DNA of 64,000 nucleotides, taken from contig CAZRNR010000005.1 in NCBI GenBank assembly GCA_964601505.1, forward strand, positions 4,073-68,072. The letters run 5' to 3'. The notes beneath the pieces are model-generated. The model searched no databases, was not told the origin of the DNA, and saw only the letters and a list, made by a program, of their open reading frames with translations. Of this stretch, positions 52,834 through 61,137 are shown one piece after another. Each line of letters begins with the position of its first letter. Within the stretch, counting starts at the first letter, position 1. The position numbers and the translations under genes were made by a program. The stretch comes from DRWZ01 sp964601505 (lineage in GTDB: Bacteria > Calescibacteriota > Calescibacteriia > Calescibacteriales > Calescibacteriaceae).

Positions 52834-53958
52834 TTATTCACTTTCAATAGCAACTGCAAGAGTAATCCCGCTGCCATTTTTAGACCTAGTTTTTTGCTTT
52901 TCAACTAATAGTTTCCCATTTTTAGCACAAAACAAAGCGCAAGCTTCCGAAACAGATGGTATCCCAAGATATTTCCTTGCTTGTTCAGATGGATTCTTCA
53001 CCTCTATTGAGCTAAGTTTATGCTTCTCAACGAAAAAGACATCAACACCTAATATATTCCTAGCCATATCTGAAAATTTCCTGAACTCCTCATCTTCTTT
53101 CTTCACATCAACTGTTGATATAGTCTTTATAGATTTCAAAGAAAGTCGATGAGAATCAAAAATTCCGACCAGAAAATCGTATATCTCTTTTGATTCAACA
53201 CCCTTATCAAAACCAATCCCCACATGAAGAACGCGAGGATTATAAAAAACTGTAGGAACTTTGAAAATATCTTTTGAAACAAATCTATGCGATATGAAAA
53301 GACAAGCTTTAAATTCATTCTGATTCTGAAGGAATTCTTCAAGATTTGAAAAGTAAGAGAAATTCTCCTGAGGATAAAAGATTTTTTCTCCTGATTCCTG
53401 AACTATTGCAACCTTATCATGATTCACAACAGATGAAGAAACCTTAACCAGTGTATCGTGATCAGCGGTAATCTTCCACCCAAATTCTCTCCCAAGTATA
53501 TCAACAGGTATAGTTCCTATTGAATCCGATGCTGTTGTTATTACTGGAGTTGCGTTTAGGATCTTGGCAATTTCTCTGCATAACTCATTTGCCCCACCAA
53601 CATGTCCGGAAATCACACTTATGACAAATTTTCCAGCTTCATCTATACACAAAACTGCTGGATCTTGATCTTTACTTTTGAGTTTAGAAGCTATGAGCCT
53701 TATAAGAGCTCCCAAAGATATAACAGCAATAATGCCATCGTACTTATCAAAAATATCAGATATCAGCTCTTTTACATTTTCAAATGATGTAGCTCCTTCA
53801 ACATCTGATGCAAACCTCTTGGGCACGAATACCGAAACTTTATCAACAAAATCAATGTTTTTTGCAATTGAAGAGATTATTTTCACCCCACCGCGAGTTA
53901 TAGACAAAAGAGCTACACCATTTTTAAATATATTCCTCAGAAGTTCCCGTCTTTCCAT
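52834..53958 (-). CDS. cbiG: Cobalt-precorrin-5A hydrolase CbiG
   Basis: A 374-residue enzyme of the anaerobic cobalamin pathway that opens the delta-lactone of cobalt-precorrin-5A. The mid part has SVISGHVGGANELCREIAKILNATPVITTASDSIGTIPVD, the conserved CbiG core. The C-terminal domain has VLHVGIGFDKGVESKEIYDFL and YLGIPSVSEACALF. It overlaps cbiF by one base, giving a cbiF-cbiG pair that catalyses consecutive steps. Length is normal for the form with all domains. Confidence 0.9.
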   Translation of the reverse strand: MERRELLRNIFKNGVALLSITRGGVKIISSIAKNIDFVDKVSVFVPKRFASDVEGATSFENVKELISDIFDKYDGIIAVISLGALIRLIASKLKSKDQDPAVLCIDEAGKFVISVISGHVGGANELCREIAKILNATPVITTASDSIGTIPVDILGREFGWKITADHDTLVKVSSSVVNHDKVAIVQESGEKIFYPQENFSYFSNLEEFLQNQNEFKACLFISHRFVSKDIFKVPTVFYNPRVLHVGIGFDKGVESKEIYDFLVGIFDSHRLSLKSIKTISTVDVKKEDEEFRKFSDMARNILGVDVFFVEKHKLSSIEVKNPSEQARKYLGIPSVSEACALFCAKNGKLLVEKQKTRSKNGSGITLAVAIESE

Positions 53959-54716
53959 CAGCTTTTCCTTCTCTTCATAACAATATCAGAATAACTTTTT
54001 GAATAAACGAAAGATCTTTTACCTTTTACTTCAAAAGCCTTTGAAATTATAAAGAGAGCCTGAGAACTTATTCCTTCTTCCCTTACTTTTGAAGCTATAT
54101 CAGAAAGCTTACCATAAATTATCTTCTGATCTTTCCAACTGACCTTATAGCAAACAGCACAAGGAAAATCCGGGGGGAACGAAGAATCAATAAGATCCTT
54201 AACTATCTTCTCGACAAAAGAAGCAGAAAGAAAAAATATAATGGTCGGTTTTTGTTTCATAAATTCCTTTATATCTTCCGGAACTGGTGTTTTTCCAGGA
54301 TAACGAGTTATGACAATTGTTTGAGTAACTTCAGGTATAGTGTATTCTATCTTCAAAGCTGAAGCAGCAGCAATAAAAGATGAAACTCCTGGAACAATTT
54401 CAAAATCAATACCCTCCTTTTCCAACAAGTCAAAATACTCTTTTGTTGAACCGAATATACATGGATCCCCATCGTGAGCTCGCACAACAATTTTTCCCTG
54501 ATTAAATCTCTCCTTCATCAGATTTACTATCTCCTCGACAGTCATACCATGAGAATCTATCTTCTCAGCACGAGGAAACATATCAAGCATTTCCTTATTC
54601 ATCAATGAACCTGTATATATGATGACATCTGCTGAACTCATTATCTTTTGTGCCCTAACCGTCATAAGCTCCGGATCTCCTGGTCCAACACCGACAAAAT
54701 ATATCTTCCCAAACAT
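53958..54716 (-). CDS. cbiF: Cobalt-precorrin-4 C11-methyltransferase CbiF/CobM
   Basis: A 252-residue SAM-dependent tetrapyrrole methylase. It begins KIYFVGVGPGDPELMTVRAQK (the family glycine-rich loop) and has VRAHDGDPCIFGSTKEYFDLL and VPGVSSFIAAASALKIEYTIPEVTQTIVITR, characteristic of CbiF/CobM. It adds the C11 methyl group before CbiG acts. It begins the cbiF-cbiG operon; TATAAT is ten bases before the ATG. The divergent neighbour is meaB. No cobalamin riboswitch was recognised in the 240-bp divergent region. Confidence 0.92.
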   Translation of the reverse strand: MFGKIYFVGVGPGDPELMTVRAQKIMSSADVIIYTGSLMNKEMLDMFPRAEKIDSHGMTVEEIVNLMKERFNQGKIVVRAHDGDPCIFGSTKEYFDLLEKEGIDFEIVPGVSSFIAAASALKIEYTIPEVTQTIVITRYPGKTPVPEDIKEFMKQKPTIIFFLSASFVEKIVKDLIDSSFPPDFPCAVCYKVSWKDQKIIYGKLSDIASKVREEGISSQALFIISKAFEVKGKRSFVYSKSYSDIVMKRRKS

Positions 54717-54955
54717 AAATCAGATTATTATAGCAGTTTATTTTTGAAATTTATGAATTTTAAATAGGTCTTCAAAAATCCCATAAGCTCGAAAAATCAT
54801 TCCTAACCATCGGTATCAAAACTCCCTATACTATACCAAGCAGACCATTTGGTTTCCTACGTAGTTCTCTTTTGGCAATTTTCAATTCAGTTTGATAATG
54901 CCACCAAAAACCATATTTTTTCATTTTCTTGCAATTTATAACTAATGTTGAGCTT

Positions 54956-55924
54956 ATGTTTGAAAGGATAGCTGAAGGATTCTTACAGCAAGACAAACTA
55001 TCGTTGGCAAAAGCAATAAGCTTTGTAGAAAGAAATCCAGATAAAGCATATGAACTTATAACAGTTCTGTCCCAGAAGACAAATAGAAACCTTTTAGATG
55101 AGAAAACTCACATTATTGGTATAACAGGTCCCCCGGGTGTTGGCAAGAGCACGATATTATCGCAGATAATACAGAGAACAAACTGCGGGGTTATACTATG
55201 CGATCCATCATCTCAAGAAGGAGGAGCAATACTTGGAGATAGGATAAGGATGGGAGGAGTACAATCAAAAGAGAAAGTCTTCATAAGGAGTCTTGGCACA
55301 AGAGGGGAACTTGGTGGGATATCTCTGAACACAGGAGACATAATAAATCTATATATACTTTTTGGAATGGAGAAAATAATAGTTGAAACTGTGGGAGTTG
55401 GACAGATAGAAACAGAAATATACAAAATCGCCGACACCGTGATACTTGTAGTTTCTCCAGAGAGTGGAGACGAAATCCAATTTATGAAAAGTGGGATATA
55501 TGAAGTTGCGGATATAATAGTTATAAACAAGGCAGATAGACCTGCAGCTGACAAGATATATAACGAAATAAAAACGGCAGTTAATCTTGCCAAAACTGTT
55601 TTATCTAATCTATCAAAGAAGCAAGAGTGGGATATTCCAATATTGAAGGTTGTAGCAAAAACAGGGGAAGGAATAGATGAAATGATGAACTATGCAGAAA
55701 AGCACAAAGATTTTCTGAAGTCAAAGGGAATTCTCACAGAGAGGAGGAAAAAAAGATTAGAAAGAGATTTTATTAGTGCAATAGCTAGGGATCTTATAAA
55801 TAAAATAAAATCAAGCAAAATATATGATGAGAAACTAAAAGAAATGCTTGACGGTAAAAAAGATCCATATTCAGCAGCAAGATCAATAGTTCAAAAACTT
55901 ACAGAGAGCATAAACCAAATATGA
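54956..55924 (+). CDS. meaB: MeaB/ArgK-family G-protein chaperone
   Basis: About 322 residues. G1 is GITGPPGVGKST, followed by LCDPSSQEGGAILGDRIRM, VFIRSLGTRGELGG and VETVGVGQIETEI, then VVSPESGDEIQFMK and INKADRP, all MeaB signatures. MeaB-type GTPases load adenosylcobalamin into methylmalonyl-CoA mutase or related B12 mutases and protect them. No mutase gene is in the window, but cobalamin synthesis genes cbiF-cbiG are divergent neighbours. The frame could begin at a TTG (54929), but the ATG at 54956 is preferred. Confidence 0.9.
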   Translation: MFERIAEGFLQQDKLSLAKAISFVERNPDKAYELITVLSQKTNRNLLDEKTHIIGITGPPGVGKSTILSQIIQRTNCGVILCDPSSQEGGAILGDRIRMGGVQSKEKVFIRSLGTRGELGGISLNTGDIINLYILFGMEKIIVETVGVGQIETEIYKIADTVILVVSPESGDEIQFMKSGIYEVADIIVINKADRPAADKIYNEIKTAVNLAKTVLSNLSKKQEWDIPILKVVAKTGEGIDEMMNYAEKHKDFLKSKGILTERRKKRLERDFISAIARDLINKIKSSKIYDEKLKEMLDGKKDPYSAARSIVQKLTESINQI

Positions 55925-56070
55925 GAAAACGAAATCTAAGCTTGATATCATTTATGCAAAAACCTTATTGTAATAAAGTGTAGGAGTAATTTGTTGATTT
56001 ATTATTTTTATCTTTATGAATAACATAACAAAATATTCACATCAATTAGATTTTATTAAAATTAAATTTA

Positions 56071-56532
56071 GTGCTATATTTCGGAAAAACAGTAAAAAAA
56101 CTAATGATGATAACCATTTATAACTTACTGGTTATTCCTCTTGTATACGCCCAAAATGAAATAAATCTAAAGAAAATTACCGAAGATATAAAACAAAATA
56201 TCGATAATATAAACTTAATAATACTTGGAATAAAAAAAAGCCTTGAAGAGAGGACAGAAGAAATCAAAAATTTCAAGGAAAGCATAACTAAAACAGATGC
56301 AGCTATAAAATCAATATCCGAAAGGGTGAAAGAGCTTGAGGAAAAAACAAAGGACAATATGGAGAGAATAAGAGAGTATGAAAGAAAAATAGAAGAAAGC
56401 CGAAGACAAATACAAACCAACCTCATGATAATAAAAACTTTAGGAATATTAGCCGTACTTTCCACATTCATCTCAATAATAGCACTTATAAGAGCAGAAA
56501 AAAAGAGGAGATCAAGAACACTCAGATTTTAA
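56071..56532 (+). CDS. Exported coiled-coil protein with C-terminal TM helix
   Basis: A 153-residue protein. The GTG start gives a basic, hydrophobic signal (KTVKKLMMITIYNLLVIPLVYAQ); starting at ATG 56104 would lose the basic region. Residues about 35-110 form a long charged coiled coil (KIESRR-like heptads), followed by a transmembrane helix (about 122-142, IIKTLGILAVLSTFISIIALI) and an Arg/Lys tail. The layout suggests a small inner-membrane spacer or scaffold. No family was recognised. The next gene starts at the stop codon with no gap. Confidence 0.55.
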   Translation: MLYFGKTVKKLMMITIYNLLVIPLVYAQNEINLKKITEDIKQNIDNINLIILGIKKSLEERTEEIKNFKESITKTDAAIKSISERVKELEEKTKDNMERIREYERKIEESRRQIQTNLMIIKTLGILAVLSTFISIIALIRAEKKRRSRTLRF

Positions 56533-56823
56533 ATGAATACGAAAAAAATCAGGATATTTCTTGGAGAAAAAAACGATAGTAAGAGAATATTTGAGACAAT
56601 ACGAATGGCACTAGGAATAACTCTGAAGGGAAATATAGTTGAACTTTATATCTCAAAAGATGTAAAAATTGATGAACTTGAAAAAGAAAAAAGAGAAGAA
56701 ATAGATGAATTCCTGCAAGCTCTCACATATATGGGAGGGAAATATGAATTTGTAGAAAACATAAAAAGTATTATAAACCAAAAAGTCATTGAAAAGGGAA
56801 TTCATGATATATTGGTCTTGTAA
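56533..56823 (+). CDS. Small DsrE/TusC-like protein (tentative)
   Basis: A 96-residue protein reading IRIFLGEKNDSKRIFETIRMALGI-, then VELYISKDVKIDEL and a helical end. The alternating pattern of a parallel beta/alpha fold with an A-L-G-I turn resembles DsrE/TusD-type sulfur-relay proteins, but the catalytic Cys is absent, so if related it is a non-catalytic member. It follows the coiled-coil gene without a gap and precedes the carbinolamine dehydratase by 83 bp. Confidence 0.35.
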   Translation: MNTKKIRIFLGEKNDSKRIFETIRMALGITLKGNIVELYISKDVKIDELEKEKREEIDEFLQALTYMGGKYEFVENIKSIINQKVIEKGIHDILVL

Positions 56824-56906
56824 ATCAGGGAATCAAGCGGATTCAAAATCTGTAATAAAATTACAAAAAAGCAAATAAATGATGCAATCTAAATAATAAA
56901 AATGAT

Positions 56907-57215
56907 ATGCTTACGAAGGAAGAAATAAAAAGGAAGATCGAAGAGGAATTGGTAAGTTGGCATTATGACGAATCTTCAAAATACATAAAAAGAGAGATAA
57001 AAACGAAAAACTTTAAAGAAACAATGTTAATTTTGGGACTAATAGGTGGGCTTTCGGAAGCGCATTTTCATCATCCAGATGTAGAGTTCAGCTATAACAG
57101 AATACTCATAAAACTCAAAACGCATTCAGAAAACGCAATAACTCAAAAAGATATAGAATTAGCAAAAGACATAGAAAAACATATAACATCAATACTTGAA
57201 AGAGATAAAAAGTAG
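56907..57215 (+). CDS. Pterin-4a-carbinolamine dehydratase-like protein
   Basis: A 102-residue protein of the PCD/DCoH family. The segment AHFHHPDVEFSYNRILIKLKTHSENAITQKDIELAK matches the family signature with the H-H-P motif, which provides the active-site His residues for dehydrating 4a-hydroxy-pterins. The usual partner, an aromatic amino-acid hydroxylase, is absent from the window. Bacterial members without one may act in pterin metabolism, including molybdenum cofactor pathways. It converges with copA, with 3 bp between the ends. Confidence 0.85.
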   Translation: MLTKEEIKRKIEEELVSWHYDESSKYIKREIKTKNFKETMLILGLIGGLSEAHFHHPDVEFSYNRILIKLKTHSENAITQKDIELAKDIEKHITSILERDKK

Positions 57216-57218
57216 AAA

Positions 57219-59513
57219 TCAGAACTTCTTTGAAAGTATTGTTAGAGAGTTCAAGACAACAAGGATTGAGCTAAAAGACATAGATAAAGCAGCAAGCATG
57301 GGGTTTATGTAAAGTTTAGTAAAAATTCCCGCAGCAATTGGAATGAGAACTATGTTGTAAATAAAGGCCCAAAAAAGGTTCATCTTTATAACTTTCACAA
57401 CGTAATCTGAAATCTTGAAAAGCAATGGTATATGCTTCAGAGATTGCACAACTACATCAGCTGCCATCTTTGATATATCAGATGCAGAACCAACTGCTAT
57501 TCCTACATCAGCTAAAGAGAGAACTGGGGCATCATTTATTCCATCTCCTATCATAGCAACTTTTCCTTTCTCCTTTCTTATCTTCTCCAAAACTTCAATC
57601 TTCTCATCTGGGAGCAGACCAGAAAAAACTTTATCTATTTTCAATTTCTCTCCAATATTAGATTCAGAAGTATCTCCAGTTAAGATATATAGGTTTTTCT
57701 TCCTTTCTTTCAGAAAGTTGACGACCTCAAAAGAATTTTGATCAAGTTCTTCTTCAAGTAATACCATCCCAACAAATTTTTTTTGCAAAAAAACGAAAAT
57801 CTCCAAAAGACCTTTATGACGCTCAATTTTTGGGACTTCAAGTGAAAAATCTTTCAAAATTTTCTCATTTCCCACAATAACTTCTATTCCATCAACTTTT
57901 GCATAAACACCCTTACCTTTAAGTGAAAAGAAGTTTTCGGGAGCTTTTATACTAACATCATGAGCATATTCAAGAATTGATCTGGCTATGATATGTTCTG
58001 AAAAGCATTCAGAACTCGCTAAAAGTTCAAGAAACTTTTCTTTGCTATATGAATTATCAAATATCAATATATCTTTTACCTTCATTTTGCCTCTGGTAAG
58101 AGTTCCTGTCTTATCAAAAATCACATTTTTCAGATGAGAAATGTTTTCAAAAACAGAAGCATTTTTTACTATTATACCATATTTTGAAGACTTACCAAGT
58201 GCAGAAACCAGAGCTGTGGGCGTAGCAAGACCAAGAGCACATGGACAAGAAACAACCAGAACAGATATAGCACGCTCAATGGCAAATGCAAAATCATAAA
58301 AAAACCAAAAAGAAAATGCTAAAACAGAAATAAAAATCACCGTAGGAACAAAAAAGTAGGAAACTCTATCTGCCAGACGCTCGGCAGATGTCTTCTTGAA
58401 CCTTGACGCCTTTATGGAGCTAATCATCTTGCGTAAAACAGTCTGCTCCCCAGAACCTTCTACCCTGATCAAACCCCATCCACCTATAACTAAAGACCCA
58501 CAGAAAACCTTTTCACCCCCTTCCTTCTCCACAGCTTCAAGATTACCAGTTATGTGAGATTCATCAACCTTTAACCTACCATTTATTACTACACCATCGA
58601 CAGGGATTCTTGTTCCTTCCTTGCAAACGACAATGTCTCCCAAAGCTAAATCAGATGTATCTACAACCGATTCCTTTCCGTCCTTTAGAACAACCGCAGT
58701 CTTTGGTTCCATATCTCCTAATTTTTTTAAAGCTTCGTATGTCTTTCCTCTCACAGAATTCTCTATATACCTTCCAAAAAGAACAACAGAAGTTATAATC
58801 GCTGAGGTTTCATAAAAAAGAAAATCTCCTGGTAGAAAATTTGGGAGAAATGTTTCAATTAAGCTAAATATGTAAGCAGAGAAAACTCCAATTGCTACAA
58901 GCACATTCATATCTGCACTAAAAGATATAAGCTTTCTAAAGAAACCTTTTGCAAATCTCCTATAAGCTATGGGTATAACGAAAGAGCAGACAGCAAAATC
59001 AAGATACTTCAAATCATAATGTAAAAACATTCTCAAGATAAAATACAGAGCAGGTGGTAATGAGATGAGAAAATCCCGTTTCATTTTTCCACTTTCATAA
59101 GAAGGTAAATCTTTCACGACCTTTAAAACCTTGATCCCAAGCTTTTCAATATCTCTTCGAAGATCTTCAAAACTTCGCGATATATATTCTATTTCTATCT
59201 CATCCATAAATACTTCAGCGCGTACAACTCCATCTATCTGTTCTATCTTCCTCTCAATTCCAGGATGGTTTGAAAGATTTTCAGTCATAACAGTTATACT
59301 ATCAGTTATAACCTGATATCCACTTTTGAGAATAGACAAAGCTATATTTTTGAGTATATTTTTATTGCTATCATTTTCATAGACAATGTAAGCACTTGAT
59401 TCATCAAGGTCTACTCTAACCTCCTTTACACCATCAATTTTCCTTATAGAATTTTCAACAGATGCAACACATCCAGAACATGTCATTCCTCCCAGCCTTA
59501 CATGTGCATACAT
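57219..59513 (-). CDS. copA: Cu+-transporting P-type ATPase
   Basis: A 764-residue P1B-type ATPase exporting copper from the cytoplasm. The N-terminal heavy-metal domain has GGMTCSGCVASVEN (CxxC). A second HMA-like domain (about 75-140) has lost its CxxC. The transmembrane CPC motif is VVSCPCALGLATPTAL, the phosphorylated Asp is in DKTGTLTRG, and the hinge is GDGINDAP. The YNIVLIPIAAG and SMSFSSILVVLNS motifs of the last helices indicate Cu+. The ATG at 59513 sits inside a perfect palindrome that overlaps its -10-like site. Confidence 0.93.
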   Translation of the reverse strand: MYAHVRLGGMTCSGCVASVENSIRKIDGVKEVRVDLDESSAYIVYENDSNKNILKNIALSILKSGYQVITDSITVMTENLSNHPGIERKIEQIDGVVRAEVFMDEIEIEYISRSFEDLRRDIEKLGIKVLKVVKDLPSYESGKMKRDFLISLPPALYFILRMFLHYDLKYLDFAVCSFVIPIAYRRFAKGFFRKLISFSADMNVLVAIGVFSAYIFSLIETFLPNFLPGDFLFYETSAIITSVVLFGRYIENSVRGKTYEALKKLGDMEPKTAVVLKDGKESVVDTSDLALGDIVVCKEGTRIPVDGVVINGRLKVDESHITGNLEAVEKEGGEKVFCGSLVIGGWGLIRVEGSGEQTVLRKMISSIKASRFKKTSAERLADRVSYFFVPTVIFISVLAFSFWFFYDFAFAIERAISVLVVSCPCALGLATPTALVSALGKSSKYGIIVKNASVFENISHLKNVIFDKTGTLTRGKMKVKDILIFDNSYSKEKFLELLASSECFSEHIIARSILEYAHDVSIKAPENFFSLKGKGVYAKVDGIEVIVGNEKILKDFSLEVPKIERHKGLLEIFVFLQKKFVGMVLLEEELDQNSFEVVNFLKERKKNLYILTGDTSESNIGEKLKIDKVFSGLLPDEKIEVLEKIRKEKGKVAMIGDGINDAPVLSLADVGIAVGSASDISKMAADVVVQSLKHIPLLFKISDYVVKVIKMNLFWAFIYNIVLIPIAAGIFTKLYINPMLAALSMSFSSILVVLNSLTILSKKF

Positions 59514-59528
59514 AACAAAAAGTTATGT
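59510..59528. promoter_or_regulatory. Palindrome over the copA start and -10-like region
   Basis: ACATAAC-N5-GTTATGT is a perfect 7-bp inverted repeat overlapping the copA start codon and the CATAAC -10-like hexamer (eight bases before the ATG on the minus strand). A regulator bound here would block initiation. A copper sensor is inferred but none is adjacent. Confidence 0.4.
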
Positions 59529-59766
59529 CAATAAAGCTACTGACGTATAAAACTCTGAAAATATAAGCCGACAATTCAACTTTCTTCACGGGAATTAACA
59601 AGATTCAATGTAAATTAAGTTATCATGTTCATAAGTTCAGCGTTACTGTAGCAAAAGATGCAAAAATAGATTTGCAATATCTGTTTTCTTTTAATCACCT
59701 TAAATTAAATACAAAAAATAAAAAAACAAAAAAGAAAAAATTAATAAATTACGATTTTTTCAAGAT

Positions 59767-61026
59767 ATGAGGAAGATAAAAGTGGCACTACTAGGATGTG
59801 GAAATGTTGGGAAATATGTAATAAAGAACATCTACGAGCTATCGGAACACATTAGAAAAACCGAGAACATAGATATCGAAATAACAAAAGTTTTAGTTAG
59901 AGACAAGATCAAGCCAAGGGAAATAAATGGATTTAAGATTCCAAGAGAAATCTTAACGGTGAGCTTTTCAGATATCATTAATTCAAAACCAGATATAGTA
60001 GTTGAGCTAATAGGTGATTATGAGAACGCAAGAGCTTTCATATCATCTTGCATATCCGAAAATATAAAGGTGGTTACAGCAAACAAATTTCTACTTTCTA
60101 TTGATGATGATATAATACAAAGTCCCCTTGTTTTTTTTGATGCCTCAGTTGGTGGAGGGATACCTATAATAAGGACGCTACAGAACGCAGTCTTTGATCA
60201 CATATATGAGATAACAGGGATTTTGAACGGGACAACAAATTTTATTCTTACAAAACTTGAAGAGGGAATGAGCTTTCAGGAAGCAGTAGAGTTAGCTCAG
60301 AAACTTGGGTATGCCGAACCCGATCCTTCTTACGATATAAATGGGACAGATGCACTTCAGAAAATATGCATACTTTCAACTGTGTGCTTTGGAATAAGAC
60401 CAGATCCCAAAAGAGTGATTAGAGAAGGTATATCCGGAATCGATAGGCTTGACATAGAATTCGCAAGAGAGTTTGACTACTCAATCAAACCCATAGCTAC
60501 AACAAAGATAGAAAAAGATCGTATGATAAGCGTATCTGTTTTTCCGATGCTTGTTTCAAACAAATCAAGTTTGGGAGATGTCAGGGGGAATCTGAACGCT
60601 GTATTAATCAGGGGGAAGAGAATAGGAGAACTTTTTTTAAAAGGTCAGGGAGCAGGTGGAGAGCCGACGTCTATATCTGTTATATCTGATATAATTGAAG
60701 CTGCTAAAACTGAAAAGCCAAAGCAGAAAGTTTTCATATCAAATGAGTTCAAACTTGCAACACAGGATGAAATGATATCTAAGTTCTACATTAGGCTAAA
60801 AGTAGTAGATAAGCCGGGTGTTCTCGCAAAAATAGCTGATAGCTTTGGAAGGAATAATGTATCAATAGAATCCGTCTTACAAAAGCATAGAGCATCAGAT
60901 CAAGCTGTTCCCATATTCATAATAACTCATGAATGCCAAGAGAAGAATATGAGATTAGCACTTGAAGAATGCTCAAAATTAGATGTTGTGCTTGAAACTC
61001 CTTTCTTCCTGAGAATATATCAATAA
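59767..61026 (+). CDS. hom: Homoserine dehydrogenase
   Basis: A 419-residue cytoplasmic oxidoreductase reducing aspartate semialdehyde to homoserine for threonine and methionine synthesis. The NAD(P)-binding site is ALLGCGNVGKYVIK. The catalytic region has VVTANKFLLS, FDASVGGGIPIIRTLQNAVFD, ITGILNGTTNFILTKLEEG and YAEPDPSYDINGTDALQKI. A C-terminal ACT domain (about 340-419, RLKVVDKPGVLAKIADSFG) gives allosteric control by threonine, as in the monofunctional long form. No other threonine genes are adjacent. Confidence 0.95.
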   Translation: MRKIKVALLGCGNVGKYVIKNIYELSEHIRKTENIDIEITKVLVRDKIKPREINGFKIPREILTVSFSDIINSKPDIVVELIGDYENARAFISSCISENIKVVTANKFLLSIDDDIIQSPLVFFDASVGGGIPIIRTLQNAVFDHIYEITGILNGTTNFILTKLEEGMSFQEAVELAQKLGYAEPDPSYDINGTDALQKICILSTVCFGIRPDPKRVIREGISGIDRLDIEFAREFDYSIKPIATTKIEKDRMISVSVFPMLVSNKSSLGDVRGNLNAVLIRGKRIGELFLKGQGAGGEPTSISVISDIIEAAKTEKPKQKVFISNEFKLATQDEMISKFYIRLKVVDKPGVLAKIADSFGRNNVSIESVLQKHRASDQAVPIFIITHECQEKNMRLALEECSKLDVVLETPFFLRIYQ

Positions 61027-61137
61027 AAAAACGGACCAATTTCCTGATTTTCTCACATTTGATATCAGATTCATTAATAATATGTCAAAAGTAATTACTC
61101 AAATAGCAGTTTATGATTTTATATAAGTTTTTGTTTT

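Noticed and set aside
54717..54955. Cobalamin riboswitch between cbiF and meaB
   Set aside because: Looked for the conserved core (GCCACTG) and stem pattern and found none; a TATAAT close to the cbiF start leaves no room for a long leader.
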